A DNA stretch of 64,000 nucleotides, taken from NCBI RefSeq assembly GCF_014898095.1, contig NZ_CP062946.1, forward strand, positions 434,001 to 498,000, given 5' to 3'. The notes below the pieces were generated by a model that was not told where the DNA came from, did no database searches, and saw only the letters and a list, made by a program, of their open reading frames with translations. Made by a program: the position numbers and the translations under genes. Numbering within the stretch: the stretch's first letter is position 1; every line of letters begins with the position of its first letter. Shown piece after piece: positions 22,240 to 31,754 of the stretch. Source of the stretch: Thalassotalea sp. LPB0316 (lineage in GTDB: Bacteria; Pseudomonadota; Gammaproteobacteria; Enterobacterales; Alteromonadaceae).

Positions 22240-22935
22240 CTACTTGCTCTTGCGGTTGTTGCGCTTCTTAGGCTTAGCAGCTGGTTTTTCTGCCTCTAAT
22301 GGCATGTTACCAATAACTTCACCTTTGAAGATCCATACTTTGATACCGATAGTACCGTAAGTAGTTTCACCACGCGCAGTTGCGTAATCGATGTCAGCAC
22401 GTAAAGTGTGTAATGGTACACGACCTTCACGGTACCACTCAGAACGAGCGATATCTGCGCCGCCTAAACGACCGCTAACTTCAACTTTGATACCTTTAGC
22501 ACCTAAACGCATAGCGTTTTGTACTGCACGCTTCATAGCGCGACGGAACATAACACGACGCTCTAATTGGCTTGCGATGCTGTCAGCAACTAACTGTGCA
22601 TCCATCTCTGGCTTACGTACTTCAGCAATGTTGATTTGCGCAGGTACACCAGCGATTTGAGATACTTTTAAACGTAACTTTTCTACGTCTTCACCTTTCT
22701 TACCGATAACAACACCAGGACGAGCTGTGTGAATAGTTACACGGATAGATTTAGCTGGACGCTCAATCACGATTTTAGATAAAGAAGCACGCTTTAATTG
22801 CTCAGACAAGTATGCACGAACCAAGTGGTCACCGTGGATATTTGCTGCGTAATCTTTTGTGCTTGCGAACCATGTAGACGCATAAGGCTTAGTGATACCT
22901 AGGCGAATACCGGTAGGATGTACTTTTTGACCCAT
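22240..22935 (-). CDS. rpsC: 30S ribosomal protein S3
   Basis: This 231-residue protein starts [20 protein letters not shown]. It has a KH domain with the GxxG loop in [14 protein letters not shown] and the C-terminal domain with [30 protein letters not shown]. It forms part of the mRNA entry helicase site. A basic tail ([15 protein letters not shown]) ends the protein. Confidence 0.98.
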   Translation of the reverse strand: MGQKVHPTGIRLGITKPYASTWFASTKDYAANIHGDHLVRAYLSEQLKRASLSKIVIERPAKSIRVTIHTARPGVVIGKKGEDVEKLRLKVSQIAGVPAQINIAEVRKPEMDAQLVADSIASQLERRVMFRRAMKRAVQNAMRLGAKGIKVEVSGRLGGADIARSEWYREGRVPLHTLRADIDYATARGETTYGTIGIKVWIFKGEVIGNMPLEAEKPAAKPKKRNNRKSK

Positions 22936-22947
22936 ACTAATATACTC

Positions 22948-23280
22948 CTAGCTATCAGCTACAATCACAGTGATGTGACTTGTACGCTTAAGGATACGAT
23001 CCGCGCGACCTTTCGCACGAGGCTTAATACGTTTCATCGTAGGACCATCGTCAACCATAATAGTTTTAACGAATAATTCATCGATGTCTGCACCTTCATT
23101 GTGCTCTGCGTTAGCAATCGCTGAGTTTAGAACTTTCTTAACTAAAACAGCAGCTGATTTGTTGCTGTATTCCAAGATTTCTAAAGCTTTCTCAACGTGT
23201 AAACCACGGATTTGGTCTACAACTAAACGTGCTTTTTGAGCAGAACCACGGGCAAATTTATGTTTAGCAATAGCTTCCAT
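22948..23280 (-). CDS. rplV: 50S ribosomal protein L22
   Basis: This 110-residue protein starts [26 protein letters not shown]. Its long beta-hairpin, which lines the exit tunnel and carries macrolide-resistance positions in other bacteria, is the intact [21 protein letters not shown]. Length equals E. coli L22. Confidence 0.98.
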   Translation of the reverse strand: MEAIAKHKFARGSAQKARLVVDQIRGLHVEKALEILEYSNKSAAVLVKKVLNSAIANAEHNEGADIDELFVKTIMVDDGPTMKRIKPRAKGRADRILKRTSHITVIVADS

Positions 23281-23291
23281 TATATTTCCCC

Positions 23292-23567
23292 TTATCGTTT
23301 CGCTTTCTTATCAGCGACGTGGCCGCGATAAGTACGAGTTGGTGCAAATTCACCTAATTTGTGACCGATCATTTCATCAGTTACAAATACAGGTACGTGT
23401 TGACGGCCATTATGGACAGCAATGGTCAATCCGATCATGTTAGGGATGATCATTGAACGACGAGACCAAGTTTTGATAGGTTTCTTGTTCCCGCTTTCCA
23501 GAGCTTTCTCTACCTTCGTCAACAAGTGTAGGTCAATAAATGGACCTTTCTTGAGAGAACGTGGCAT
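23292..23567 (-). CDS. rpsS: 30S ribosomal protein S19
   Basis: This 91-residue head protein starts [22 protein letters not shown] and contains [28 protein letters not shown] and [20 protein letters not shown]. It binds with S13 to the 16S rRNA head. It is in the usual place between rplB and rplV. Confidence 0.98.
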   Translation of the reverse strand: MPRSLKKGPFIDLHLLTKVEKALESGNKKPIKTWSRRSMIIPNMIGLTIAVHNGRQHVPVFVTDEMIGHKLGEFAPTRTYRGHVADKKAKR

Positions 23568-23601
23568 GGTAATTCCTCTTTAAATTAATTAACTAGTACT
23601 A

Positions 23602-24426
23602 TTACTTAGTACGACGACGTACGATGAACTTGTCAGTACGCTTGTTCTTACGAGTCTTGTAACCCTTAGTAGGTACACCCCAAGGTGATACTGGGTGACG
23701 ACCACCTGAAGTACGACCTTCACCACCACCGTGCGGGTGATCAACCGGGTTCATCGCCACACCACGTACGGTAGGACGAACACCACGCCAGCGCGAAGCA
23801 CCAGCTTTACCAAGAGAACGTAACATATGTTCTGCGTTACCGATTTCACCTAAAGTTGCACGACATTCCGCTTCAACTTTACGCATCTCGCCACTGCGAA
23901 GACGTAAAGTAACGTAAGCGCCGTCTTTAGCAACTAATTGTGCATAAGTACCAGCAGCACGCGCGATTTGAGCACCTTTACCAGGCTTCAATTCGATTGC
24001 GTGAATAACACTACCTAAAGGAGTGTTACGTAAAGGTAATGTGTTACCTGTTTTGATCGGCGCGTCTACACCAGACTGGATCGTATCACCAGCTTGTAAG
24101 CCCTTAGGAGCTAAGATGTAACGACGTTCACCGTCTGCGTATAATACTAACGCGATGTTAGCACTACGGTTTGGATCGTATTCTAAACGCTCAACTTTAG
24201 CCGGAATACCGTCTTTAGTGCGTTTGAAGTCGATTACACGGTAGTGGTGCTTGTGACCACCGCCAATGTGACGAACTGTGATACGACCGTTGTTGTTACG
24301 ACCACCAGACTTAGAGTTTTTCTCTAATAATGGAGCGTAAGGCTTACCTTTGTATAAATCCGAGTTAACCACTTTAACAACGTGGCGACGACCCGGAGAA
24401 GTAGGTTTACATTTTACAATAGCCAT
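23602..24426 (-). CDS. rplB: 50S ribosomal protein L2
   Basis: This 274-residue primary 23S rRNA-binding protein starts [21 protein letters not shown]. The histidine implicated near the peptidyl-transferase centre lies in the invariant [18 protein letters not shown] block, and the C-terminus [20 protein letters not shown] is typical. Length is within one residue of E. coli L2. Confidence 0.98.
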   Translation of the reverse strand: MAIVKCKPTSPGRRHVVKVVNSDLYKGKPYAPLLEKNSKSGGRNNNGRITVRHIGGGHKHHYRVIDFKRTKDGIPAKVERLEYDPNRSANIALVLYADGERRYILAPKGLQAGDTIQSGVDAPIKTGNTLPLRNTPLGSVIHAIELKPGKGAQIARAAGTYAQLVAKDGAYVTLRLRSGEMRKVEAECRATLGEIGNAEHMLRSLGKAGASRWRGVRPTVRGVAMNPVDHPHGGGEGRTSGGRHPVSPWGVPTKGYKTRKNKRTDKFIVRRRTK

Positions 24427-24441
24427 TTGAAACTTCTCCTA

Positions 24442-24741
24442 TTACTCAGCGCCAACGAAGTCGATGTCGCTACCTTCAGCAAGAGTAACGTACGCTTTTT
24501 TCCAGTCTGAACGACGACCGAAACGAGCACCTGTACGCTTTGTTTTACCCTTAACGTTTAAAGTACGAACACCTTCAACAGAAACTTCGAAAAGTTTCTC
24601 AACAGCAGCTTTGATTTCCGCTTTAGTAGCATCTTTAGCAACTTTGAACACGATAGTGTTGTTCGCTTCAGCAGCGATAGTTGCTTTCTCAGAAATGTTT
24701 GGTGCTAATAACACCTTTAACAAACGTTCTTCGTTTATCAT
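24442..24741 (-). CDS. rplW: 50S ribosomal protein L23
   Basis: This 99-residue protein forms the trigger-factor/SRP docking site at the tunnel exit. It starts [20 protein letters not shown] and contains [24 protein letters not shown]. Its ATG overlaps the rplD stop (ATGA), a classic translational coupling. Confidence 0.98.
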   Translation of the reverse strand: MINEERLLKVLLAPNISEKATIAAEANNTIVFKVAKDATKAEIKAAVEKLFEVSVEGVRTLNVKGKTKRTGARFGRRSDWKKAYVTLAEGSDIDFVGAE

Positions 24742-25343
24742 GCGAACATCTCCTCAACTTGCTTAACTGCGTCAGCAGTCATCAATACTTTTTCGAAACC
24801 TACTAAAGAAACAGGATCAAGTGCTTGAACGTCACGAACGTCAACTTTGTATAAGTTGCGCGCAGATAAGAATAAGTTCTCATCAACTTCTTTCGTTACG
24901 ATTAACACGTCTTTTAATTCTAAGCCTTTTAACTTAGCAACTAATTCTTTAGTTTTTGGTGTTTCAACTGCGAAATCGTTAACCACTACTAAACGTTCTT
25001 GACGAACTAATTCAGAAAGGATGCTTTTGATCGCACCACGGTACATTTTACGGTTAACTTTTTGGCTGTGATCTTGTGGACGAGCAGCGAATGTTACGCC
25101 ACCTGTACGCCAGATTGGACCACGAGTTGTACCAGCACGAGCACGGCCAGTACCTTTTTGACGCCATGGCTTTTTACCACCGCCGCTAACTTCAGAACGG
25201 TTCTTTTGCTTAACAGTACCTTGACGAGCACCTGCTGCGTACGCAACAACTACTTGGTGTACTAAAGCTTCGTTGAACTCACGACCAAACGTTGCTTCTG
25301 AAACTTCAACAGCGCCTGACGCGTCTTTTAATGCTAATTCCAT
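24738..25343 (-). CDS. rplD: 50S ribosomal protein L4
   Basis: This 201-residue protein starts [21 protein letters not shown]. The ATG at 25343 is chosen: it gives the E. coli length and lies 7 bases after GGAG, whereas the TTG one codon upstream does not fit. The tunnel loop ([25 protein letters not shown]) is intact. In E. coli L4 also represses the S10 operon through its leader; a structured leader is present here. Confidence 0.97.
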   Translation of the reverse strand: MELALKDASGAVEVSEATFGREFNEALVHQVVVAYAAGARQGTVKQKNRSEVSGGGKKPWRQKGTGRARAGTTRGPIWRTGGVTFAARPQDHSQKVNRKMYRGAIKSILSELVRQERLVVVNDFAVETPKTKELVAKLKGLELKDVLIVTKEVDENLFLSARNLYKVDVRDVQALDPVSLVGFEKVLMTADAVKQVEEMFA

Positions 25344-25362
25344 CAAAATTCTCCTCAGACGA

Positions 25363-26001
25363 TTAAGCTTTAACAGCTGGCTTGATGATTACGTTAGCGT
25401 TAACGTGACCCGGAACTGCACCTTTGATAAGAAGCAAGTTACGTTCAGCATCTACGCGAACTAATTCAAGGTTTTGAGTAGTAACTTTCTCAGCACCCAT
25501 GTGACCAGACATTTTTTTGCCTTTGAATACACGGCCTGGTGTTTGACACTGACCGATTGAACCGTTTGAACGGTGAGAAATAGAGTTACCGTGTGTAGCA
25601 TCTTGCATACGGAAGTTCCAACGCTTGATACCGCCTTGGAAACCTTTACCTTTTGAAGTGCCGGTTACGTCTACTAATTTTGTTTCGTTGAATAACTCAA
25701 CAGTGATTTCACTGCCAGCTGCTAATTCAGCGCCTTCACCTTCCGCTAAACGGAATTCCCATAAACCACGACCTGCTTCGATACCTGCTTTCGCAAAGTG
25801 ACCAGCTGCTGGCTTGTTTACACGGTTAGCTTTCTTAGTACCAGTAGTAACTTGAATTGCTGAGTAACCATCGTTGTCTACAGTTTTAACCTGAGCAACG
25901 CGGTTCGCTTCAACTTCTAGGACTGTAACAGGAGTAGAAACGCCATCTTCAGAGAAGATACGAGTCATACCAACTTTACGTCCAACTAGACCGATAGTCA
26001 T
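25363..26001 (-). CDS. rplC: 50S ribosomal protein L3
   Basis: This 212-residue protein starts [20 protein letters not shown]. The glutamine methylated by PrmB in E. coli is conserved in the [20 protein letters not shown] loop that reaches the peptidyl-transferase centre. It lies 14 bp after rpsJ. Confidence 0.98.
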   Translation of the reverse strand: MTIGLVGRKVGMTRIFSEDGVSTPVTVLEVEANRVAQVKTVDNDGYSAIQVTTGTKKANRVNKPAAGHFAKAGIEAGRGLWEFRLAEGEGAELAAGSEITVELFNETKLVDVTGTSKGKGFQGGIKRWNFRMQDATHGNSISHRSNGSIGQCQTPGRVFKGKKMSGHMGAEKVTTQNLELVRVDAERNLLLIKGAVPGHVNANVIIKPAVKA

Positions 26002-26015
26002 GTTAAAACCCCCTA

Positions 26016-26512
<497 letters not shown>

Positions 26513-26540
26513 ATTATACAGAGTTTTGTCGATTGAGCAA
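26513..26540 (-). promoter_or_regulatory. S10 operon promoter
   Basis: On the - strand a perfect TATAAT (forward 26513-26518) is preceded, with a 16-bp spacer, by TTGCTC (forward 26535-26540). The 155 bp between this promoter and the end of the kinase gene contain a 14-bp palindrome AAATCTCGAGATTT (26638-26651), but no convincing terminator, so read-through from the kinase operon into S10 is possible. Confidence 0.72.
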
Positions 26541-26695
26541 GTAAAGTTTAGGATAAAAAGCGAACAATTTTTGTCGGGTGTAGTCGGTTAGCGCAGAGGC
26601 CAGAAATAAATGTATATGCTTTGGTAAAGATAAGGGCAAATCTCGAGATTTTCATCGCCGATATTCAGCCACTTATATTGGATTGACCGTTGGAA

Positions 26696-27925
26696 CTAAT
26701 GGTCCAGCGTCGTCTGTTTAGGCGCTTTAAAACCATTGACACTTGGCCAACAAAATTTAACTTTTGCCCCGCCCAGCTGATCAGATTGATGAAAAGTAAT
26801 AGTACCTTTATGCCAAGCTGCGATCATTTCAGCAATCGACAACCCTAGACCATAGCCATCACCTTTAGCTGTCTCTCGGTAATATGGCTGAGCCACACGC
26901 TCAATATCGACAAAGCCGTCACCGTCATCTTCTACCACAATAACGTTATCGTTTCCGTCTTTCGCGTAAGTAACGATAATTTTCGACTTGCCGTATTTCA
27001 TTGCATTAACAATGAGGTTTTGCATCATTCGCGTGAAAGACAAAGGTTCAAGCAAAGCAGGCGCAGTATTTTCGCATTGTAACTCAATATCACAACTACT
27101 CGTCCTTTCGAGTTTAGCGATTAAATTGCTAATTAAATGACACGGCTCGGCCAATGACACAGGTAACTCATCATTATAATGTTGGCACCGCGTTAAGTTT
27201 AAAAACTCCTCAGTCAATGAATAAACTTCCGTGACATCCTCTTCCATTGACGTTAACTCCTCAAGGAGTTCAGGATCTTTAGTTGTCGCCTTGATAATGT
27301 CAAGCGATAGCTGAATCCGGCTTAATGGCGTTCTGATTTCGTGGCCAACCATGCCAGAAATACTTTTTTGCAGTTGAATAAGATCAAATATTTTACGCGC
27401 CATACTATTAAAGCTACACGCAATAATTGATACCAAAGATGATGGTTTTAGGTGAACTTCAACAAGTTTGTCGCCATCAGCAAACTGCTCGGTTTTGCCC
27501 GAAAGTATAAATAAATCTTTTAATAAAGGTCGTAGCCACAGCAACAGTATTAAAATCATGCCAATGTAGTAGGCTAGATTGAACACCCATAACTGATCAT
27601 TTTGCTCTACCTTAGGCAATGGGCCCAACTCGTACACGAAATTATCTTTATATTGGTAGAAAAACACTTCATCATCTGTCTCAAAAAAGATGATCTCTTG
27701 TTGCTTTATTTTATTTTTAATCGACTCTGACCAATCGACCACCGAGATATGGGTGCGATCGAGCTCGGCATTGACCTCATTGTTTTCTATCGCTTGAAAT
27801 AACGCGGCGATATATGGAGGAGGTGCATCTGATTGAGCTGATTTACCGATAAAACCGACGAGTAAGGCATAGCAAAGCAACGACAGGAAAATCTTGAAGG
27901 TAAATGCGATAAATTGACGGTTCAT
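26696..27925 (-). CDS. Sensor histidine kinase, RstB-like
   Basis: This 409-residue inner-membrane kinase has a membrane segment at about 8-26, a short periplasmic domain (27-113) and a second segment at about 114-132, then a HAMP-like linker. The H-box has His195 in GMVGHEIRTPLSRIQLSL. The N-box is MQNLIVNAMKYG, and the G boxes are VVEDDGDGF and GDGYGLGLSIAEMI. The layout resembles RstB of E. coli. The periplasmic input domain is small and not recognised. It is the last gene of the mipA-like/DUF3019/regulator/kinase operon, 18 bp after the regulator. Confidence 0.9.
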   Translation of the reverse strand: MNRQFIAFTFKIFLSLLCYALLVGFIGKSAQSDAPPPYIAALFQAIENNEVNAELDRTHISVVDWSESIKNKIKQQEIIFFETDDEVFFYQYKDNFVYELGPLPKVEQNDQLWVFNLAYYIGMILILLLWLRPLLKDLFILSGKTEQFADGDKLVEVHLKPSSLVSIIACSFNSMARKIFDLIQLQKSISGMVGHEIRTPLSRIQLSLDIIKATTKDPELLEELTSMEEDVTEVYSLTEEFLNLTRCQHYNDELPVSLAEPCHLISNLIAKLERTSSCDIELQCENTAPALLEPLSFTRMMQNLIVNAMKYGKSKIIVTYAKDGNDNVIVVEDDGDGFVDIERVAQPYYRETAKGDGYGLGLSIAEMIAAWHKGTITFHQSDQLGGAKVKFCWPSVNGFKAPKQTTLDH

Positions 27926-27943
27926 ACTAACAAATTTACAAGG

Positions 27944-28684
27944 TTACAGCTTTAGCAGAATATAACCTTCACCCCAAACAGAGTTTATTTGATAAGGGTT
28001 ACCCTCGATATTATTGAACTTCCTACGCAAAGCACTCACATGAACATCTATCGTGCGATCAAAACCATCGTATTCCTTACCCCAAACAGCACGGTAGATA
28101 GTATTTCGCGAGACTTTCCCTTCCATATCTTGGGCCAAAATATAGAGGATAAAAAACTCTTTTTTCGTTAATTTTAATGCTTGGCCATTAATTTCAACCA
28201 CGCGATTTTTCGGCGAAATATGAAGACCTTCAACATTGATCGGCTGAGCTTGCTGTGCTGCATGCTTTTCATCTTTTTGCCGGCTTTTGAAGCCCCTTCT
28301 AGAAGCAGCTTTCATTCTTGCCAACAATACTTCCGCTGAAAATGGCTTAACGATATAGTCGTCTGAGCCCAACTCCAATCCCTTAAGTTGTGCCGACTCC
28401 TCAGTTAAGGCGGTGATGAAGATAAACACACCATTAAATGAAGATCTAATTCTTGAGACAACATCAAAACCCGAAATATCGGGTAAGTTTACGTCACAAA
28501 TAATAAATTGATAGGCATTGAGATTGACTTCAAGTGAGACAAAAGAGCCACTGGCAATCCAAGTCACTTCATAGTGGTGAATTTGGAGAAAGCGTTTCAG
28601 TTTTGAGGCTAACTTCGCATCGTCTTCGATTAACAAAACACGCGTTGCTGCTTCACCTTCAATCGATTTTTTAACTTCAGTCAT
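27944..28684 (-). CDS. Response regulator, OmpR/PhoB family (RstA-like)
   Basis: This 246-residue regulator has a receiver domain with the phosphoacceptor Asp64 in FIICDVNLPDISGFDV, the acidic pair in LIEDDAKL, a switch Thr in FIFITALTEE and the Lys in DDYIVKPFSAEVLLARM. The winged-helix DNA-binding domain follows (KLTKKEFFILYILAQ, VSALRRKFN-NIEGNPYQINSVWGEGYIL). A glutamine/lysine-rich linker joins them. It sits directly upstream of its kinase. Its targets are unknown; an RstA-like box upstream of the autotransporter gene in this window is a candidate. Confidence 0.92.
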   Translation of the reverse strand: MTEVKKSIEGEAATRVLLIEDDAKLASKLKRFLQIHHYEVTWIASGSFVSLEVNLNAYQFIICDVNLPDISGFDVVSRIRSSFNGVFIFITALTEESAQLKGLELGSDDYIVKPFSAEVLLARMKAASRRGFKSRQKDEKHAAQQAQPINVEGLHISPKNRVVEINGQALKLTKKEFFILYILAQDMEGKVSRNTIYRAVWGKEYDGFDRTIDVHVSALRRKFNNIEGNPYQINSVWGEGYILLKL

Positions 28685-28697
28685 AAGTTACCACCTA

Positions 28698-29081
28698 TTA
28701 TTGAAGGATCAGCCAAGGCGAAAACCTGTTTCTCAAACTAACAGAGTTCTCTTTCAGGACTTTAAAGTAGGTTTCATCGACAACTTTGTCCTGATGCCTC
28801 AGCTCTAACTTGATATTACTGGTTGATTCCACCGTAATAACGACTTCGTTTTTATCACCTTGCGCCGAACAAAAACGTCGCACATTATCGACATATAAAC
28901 ACAGCTTATCATATTGGTTTTCAGGCCATGTAATGGTGATTTCTTTCACACATTGTTTTTGGCTTTTGTCGACCACGCACTTTAAAGGATCAACACTCAT
29001 CCGAATCAACTCTTCAGCTTTAGCTGAGCCACTACAATATATAAGTATTATTATTAGCTGTAGTAGTCTCAAAATTACCAC
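28698..29081 (-). CDS. DUF3019 family secreted protein
   Basis: This 127-residue protein has an N-terminal hydrophobic segment (LLQLIIILIYCSGSAKA) that reads as a signal peptide. The mature part is beta-rich with two cysteine pairs likely in disulphides (KCVVDKSQKQC and KLCLYVDNVRRFC). It matches what I recall of DUF3019, often found beside MipA-like and two-component genes in Alteromonadales. The start overlaps the end of the MipA-like gene by 7 bases. No function is known; a periplasmic adaptor or ligand role is inference from context. Confidence 0.72.
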   Translation of the reverse strand: MVILRLLQLIIILIYCSGSAKAEELIRMSVDPLKCVVDKSQKQCVKEITITWPENQYDKLCLYVDNVRRFCSAQGDKNEVVITVESTSNIKLELRHQDKVVDETYFKVLKENSVSLRNRFSPWLILQ

Positions 29082-29890
29082 CTTACAATGATGCCAGCAA
29101 AGTAAGAATGAAGTGATGACTCATCCACAATCGGACTATTCGTCATTTTCCCTGGTAACGCCTGATACTGATAATTAAGTGCCAACCACCAATTATCGAG
29201 TAATGGATAAGCCAAATTAACGCTGAACTTCTTAACGACATTACTACCCGTTAACTCTGAGTCATAATAGTACTCAAATAAATCATCTGATTTATAAGTG
29301 AGTACCGCATCAGTAGAAAGCTCAAACTTTTCGCTTAACCAAATTTTTGTCCACTTAAACTCAGCCTCAAACCCGTTGTGAGTATTGGTCACATCGTTTA
29401 ACAACGAATAAGTAAACAAGCTATTGTATTCGGTAGACAGTTGCGTGAATTCAACACCAGCAAGGTATGACAGCCGTTTTTCTTCAGGCTCTTCTTCTAC
29501 CTCAGGTTCACCAAAATTTCCCATAATAAAGGCAAACTTTCCATCAATGCCTTTATCATTGGCGTAATGGTATAAACCATCAAAGTTATGCTTGCCTTTG
29601 AGTGAAAATGCACGCGTTTCGGTTTGATACAGATCGTAAGTTAACGTGGTATTTTTTAAATAAAACCGCCCGTAACTCATTTCTAAAAGTGGGATCACAG
29701 GCAGAGAAATATCGTCGGCACCGGATAACGGTGACTCGTAATATGTTTGCCCAACGGCGAGTCCAATTTGCCAATTAAACTCGCACGACGGGCAATTCTC
29801 TTCTGATAAAGCCAGCTTAGGAAAGATTAAAGCTAACATAATCCAAACAGGAAATATGACCTTGAATGTTAGATTTTTCCTGTGCTTCAT
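29075..29890 (-). CDS. MipA/OmpV family outer-membrane protein
   Basis: This 271-residue protein has a signal peptide (about 1-29, ending PKLALSEE) and alternating hydrophobic strands typical of a small beta-barrel, ending with the aromatic tail SYFAGIIVRW. Segments such as WQIGLAVGQTYYESPLSGADD and LPVIPLLEMSYGRFYLKN match MipA/OmpV. MipA is a scaffold for MltA-PBP1B in E. coli; other members respond to osmolarity or cationic peptides. It is the first gene of the operon with DUF3019 and the two-component pair. Confidence 0.82.
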   Translation of the reverse strand: MKHRKNLTFKVIFPVWIMLALIFPKLALSEENCPSCEFNWQIGLAVGQTYYESPLSGADDISLPVIPLLEMSYGRFYLKNTTLTYDLYQTETRAFSLKGKHNFDGLYHYANDKGIDGKFAFIMGNFGEPEVEEEPEEKRLSYLAGVEFTQLSTEYNSLFTYSLLNDVTNTHNGFEAEFKWTKIWLSEKFELSTDAVLTYKSDDLFEYYYDSELTGSNVVKKFSVNLAYPLLDNWWLALNYQYQALPGKMTNSPIVDESSLHSYFAGIIVRW

Positions 29891-29947
29891 AACACTACCA
29901 TAAAATACTACTTCAACTGCTGACTTAGTAAGTATAAACCCATTAAG

Positions 29948-31195
29948 TTAGACTTTACTCTCAAAAGAAATCAAATTGAGGTTCTCAGGACTATTTTGAC
30001 CTAGAGCCATAGGACATTTAACGCCTTCAATAAAGGTTGCGTCAAATAATTCCGTGACTGGACCATCTAATCGAGCCCATTCTACAACTTTACTATCTTT
30101 TAAGTCGATAATTTGAATACCACACCAAGCTTCGCTATCTTTTTCTTCAAGGTTTTGCTGTAACTGCAAGCCTTCAAAACGCTCGTATCGCGGTTTAGAT
30201 AAACCGACAACCGCGTAGTTATCTTTGATAGATAAGCCTCGTAAAAACCCTGGGCAGAAAGTATGAGGGACAAAAGATTTCGTTTCGAAATCAACATAAC
30301 CTAAGTAGCCAGTACCCGAGTTCAACACCCATAATTTGCCATTTGCCCAGCGCGGTGAGTGTGGCATAGATAAGCCTTCACAGACAATTTCATCTGTCGT
30401 TACATCGATGATAACACCACCGTCATGACGACGCTCACGCCAGCCATCAATAGTATCAGACTTACAAATCGCCGTAACGTACTTTGCCTCACCATCAACC
30501 ATTGCCAAGCCATTTAAATGACAGCGATCTTCACCGACAATCTTACTGATAAACTTAGGCTTCCAAACCACTTTAAAGCTGTGGTTTACACTCGGCTCAC
30601 ATAAACAGTTGTATTTTGTGTTGATAAACAAAATCGTGCCGTCTTTTTTAATACCTAGCTCGTGGATATCGATTGCACCTGTGTACTGTGCGTTTCGTGG
30701 GACGTAGCATTTGTCAAAAATCTTGTTTGCTTTTTCCGTTGGCGCCAAGATATTTTCGAAACGCCAAATTTGGTATAGACCACCCATATATAGGCGCTTT
30801 GCGTTACCAACAATGCCCATAGCTCTTTGGTAAATGCGCTCGTGAAAAGATAGCTTTTTGTTAGGTCCACTGCCTAATAAGTACAAACGGCCACTTTGAT
30901 ACGAGGTAAATGCAATAGAGGCATTTATCTTAGTTAAAAATGTCGTCAAACTTGGCGAGCAAGTTTTAACCACTGGCTCTGGTTTTTTCTCTTGCTGCTC
31001 TTTGGCTGCAGCATCTGCTTTTTCAGTTGAAGCTGGTTCAGCTGCTTTCGATTTTTCGCTTACCGGCGCAGGTGCTTGTTGTTCTGAAGTTTCAAGAGCA
31101 GCATCTTGCTTAACTACTTTACTTTCAGCTTTCGGCTTAGCCTTTCTCACACGCTTTTTTGGTGCTTTCACTTCTGCGTCTTTGACTTCGCTCAT
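29948..31195 (-). CDS. TIGR03032/DUF4915 family protein with charged N-terminal tail
   Basis: This 415-residue protein has a low-complexity Lys/Ala/Glu/Pro-rich tail (about 1-75, KAPKKRVRKAKPKAESK) followed by a beta-propeller-like domain. The domain carries motifs I associate with TIGR03032: SYQSGRLYLLG, MGGLYQIWRFEN, DIHELGIKKDGTILFINTKYNCLC, LSMPHSPRWANGKLWVLNSGTGYLGYV and FCPGFLRGL. The function of the family is not known. No signal peptide is visible, so it is likely cytosolic. It lies 61 bp after the TonB-C-like gene and 57 bp before the MipA-like gene, all in one direction. Confidence 0.75.
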   Translation of the reverse strand: MSEVKDAEVKAPKKRVRKAKPKAESKVVKQDAALETSEQQAPAPVSEKSKAAEPASTEKADAAAKEQQEKKPEPVVKTCSPSLTTFLTKINASIAFTSYQSGRLYLLGSGPNKKLSFHERIYQRAMGIVGNAKRLYMGGLYQIWRFENILAPTEKANKIFDKCYVPRNAQYTGAIDIHELGIKKDGTILFINTKYNCLCEPSVNHSFKVVWKPKFISKIVGEDRCHLNGLAMVDGEAKYVTAICKSDTIDGWRERRHDGGVIIDVTTDEIVCEGLSMPHSPRWANGKLWVLNSGTGYLGYVDFETKSFVPHTFCPGFLRGLSIKDNYAVVGLSKPRYERFEGLQLQQNLEEKDSEAWCGIQIIDLKDSKVVEWARLDGPVTELFDATFIEGVKCPMALGQNSPENLNLISFESKV

Positions 31196-31256
31196 CTCTT
31201 ATACCTCTTAGTAATAAAAACAGGATAGGCGTTTTACACCTACCCTGTGGCTTAGA

Positions 31257-31754
31257 TTAATCTTGCTCACTCTCTTCTGAGTCTTCGTCTTCCTCGTGCT
31301 CTTTACCCGCAAGAAAATAATAACGCATATTCGGCGCTTTTACGGTTTTCTTCATTTTGGCAAATTCAGTCTGTTCAATAGCATTCTTAGCCGTTGGAAC
31401 AAACATCTCCAAGCGTTCGTCAGACACATGAGCAACAGTTATATCCGTAGTTTTACCCGATTCGTCAACGGTGTAGGCAATCTCAATGTAGCCAGTAAAA
31501 CCATTTTTGAATAACTCTTCGCTTTTCTCTTCTTCTTCGTCAGTAAGGTCAGAGAAAAAGTCAGGGTGAACATAGTACTTATAGGTCAATCCTTTAGCCT
31601 GATATTGCGCTCGCATACCACTCCAATAGTCTGATCTAAAATCGATATAACACGCGTGTTCGTTATCGTAATTAGTGCAATCAGGAAGTGGCGAATCTTT
31701 AGCCATTATACTGAACGGCAGTAGCAATGCTAGCAAGGTTACAATATGTTTCAT
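31257..31754 (-). CDS. Secreted protein with TonB C-terminal-like domain
   Basis: This 165-residue protein has a clear signal peptide (MKHIVTLLALLLPFSIMA). A domain at about 90-140 (FTGYIEIAYTVDESGKTTDITVAH, then FVPTAKNAIEQTEF) resembles the TonB C-terminal fold, where such segments contact TonB-box receptors. It lacks the membrane anchor and proline-rich region of true TonB. The C-terminus is very acidic (EHEEDEDSEESEQD). The ATG overlaps the S9 peptidase stop (TAATG), so the two proteins are translationally coupled and probably act in the same pathway. Confidence 0.65.
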   Translation of the reverse strand: MKHIVTLLALLLPFSIMAKDSPLPDCTNYDNEHACYIDFRSDYWSGMRAQYQAKGLTYKYYVHPDFFSDLTDEEEEKSEELFKNGFTGYIEIAYTVDESGKTTDITVAHVSDERLEMFVPTAKNAIEQTEFAKMKKTVKAPNMRYYFLAGKEHEEDEDSEESEQD

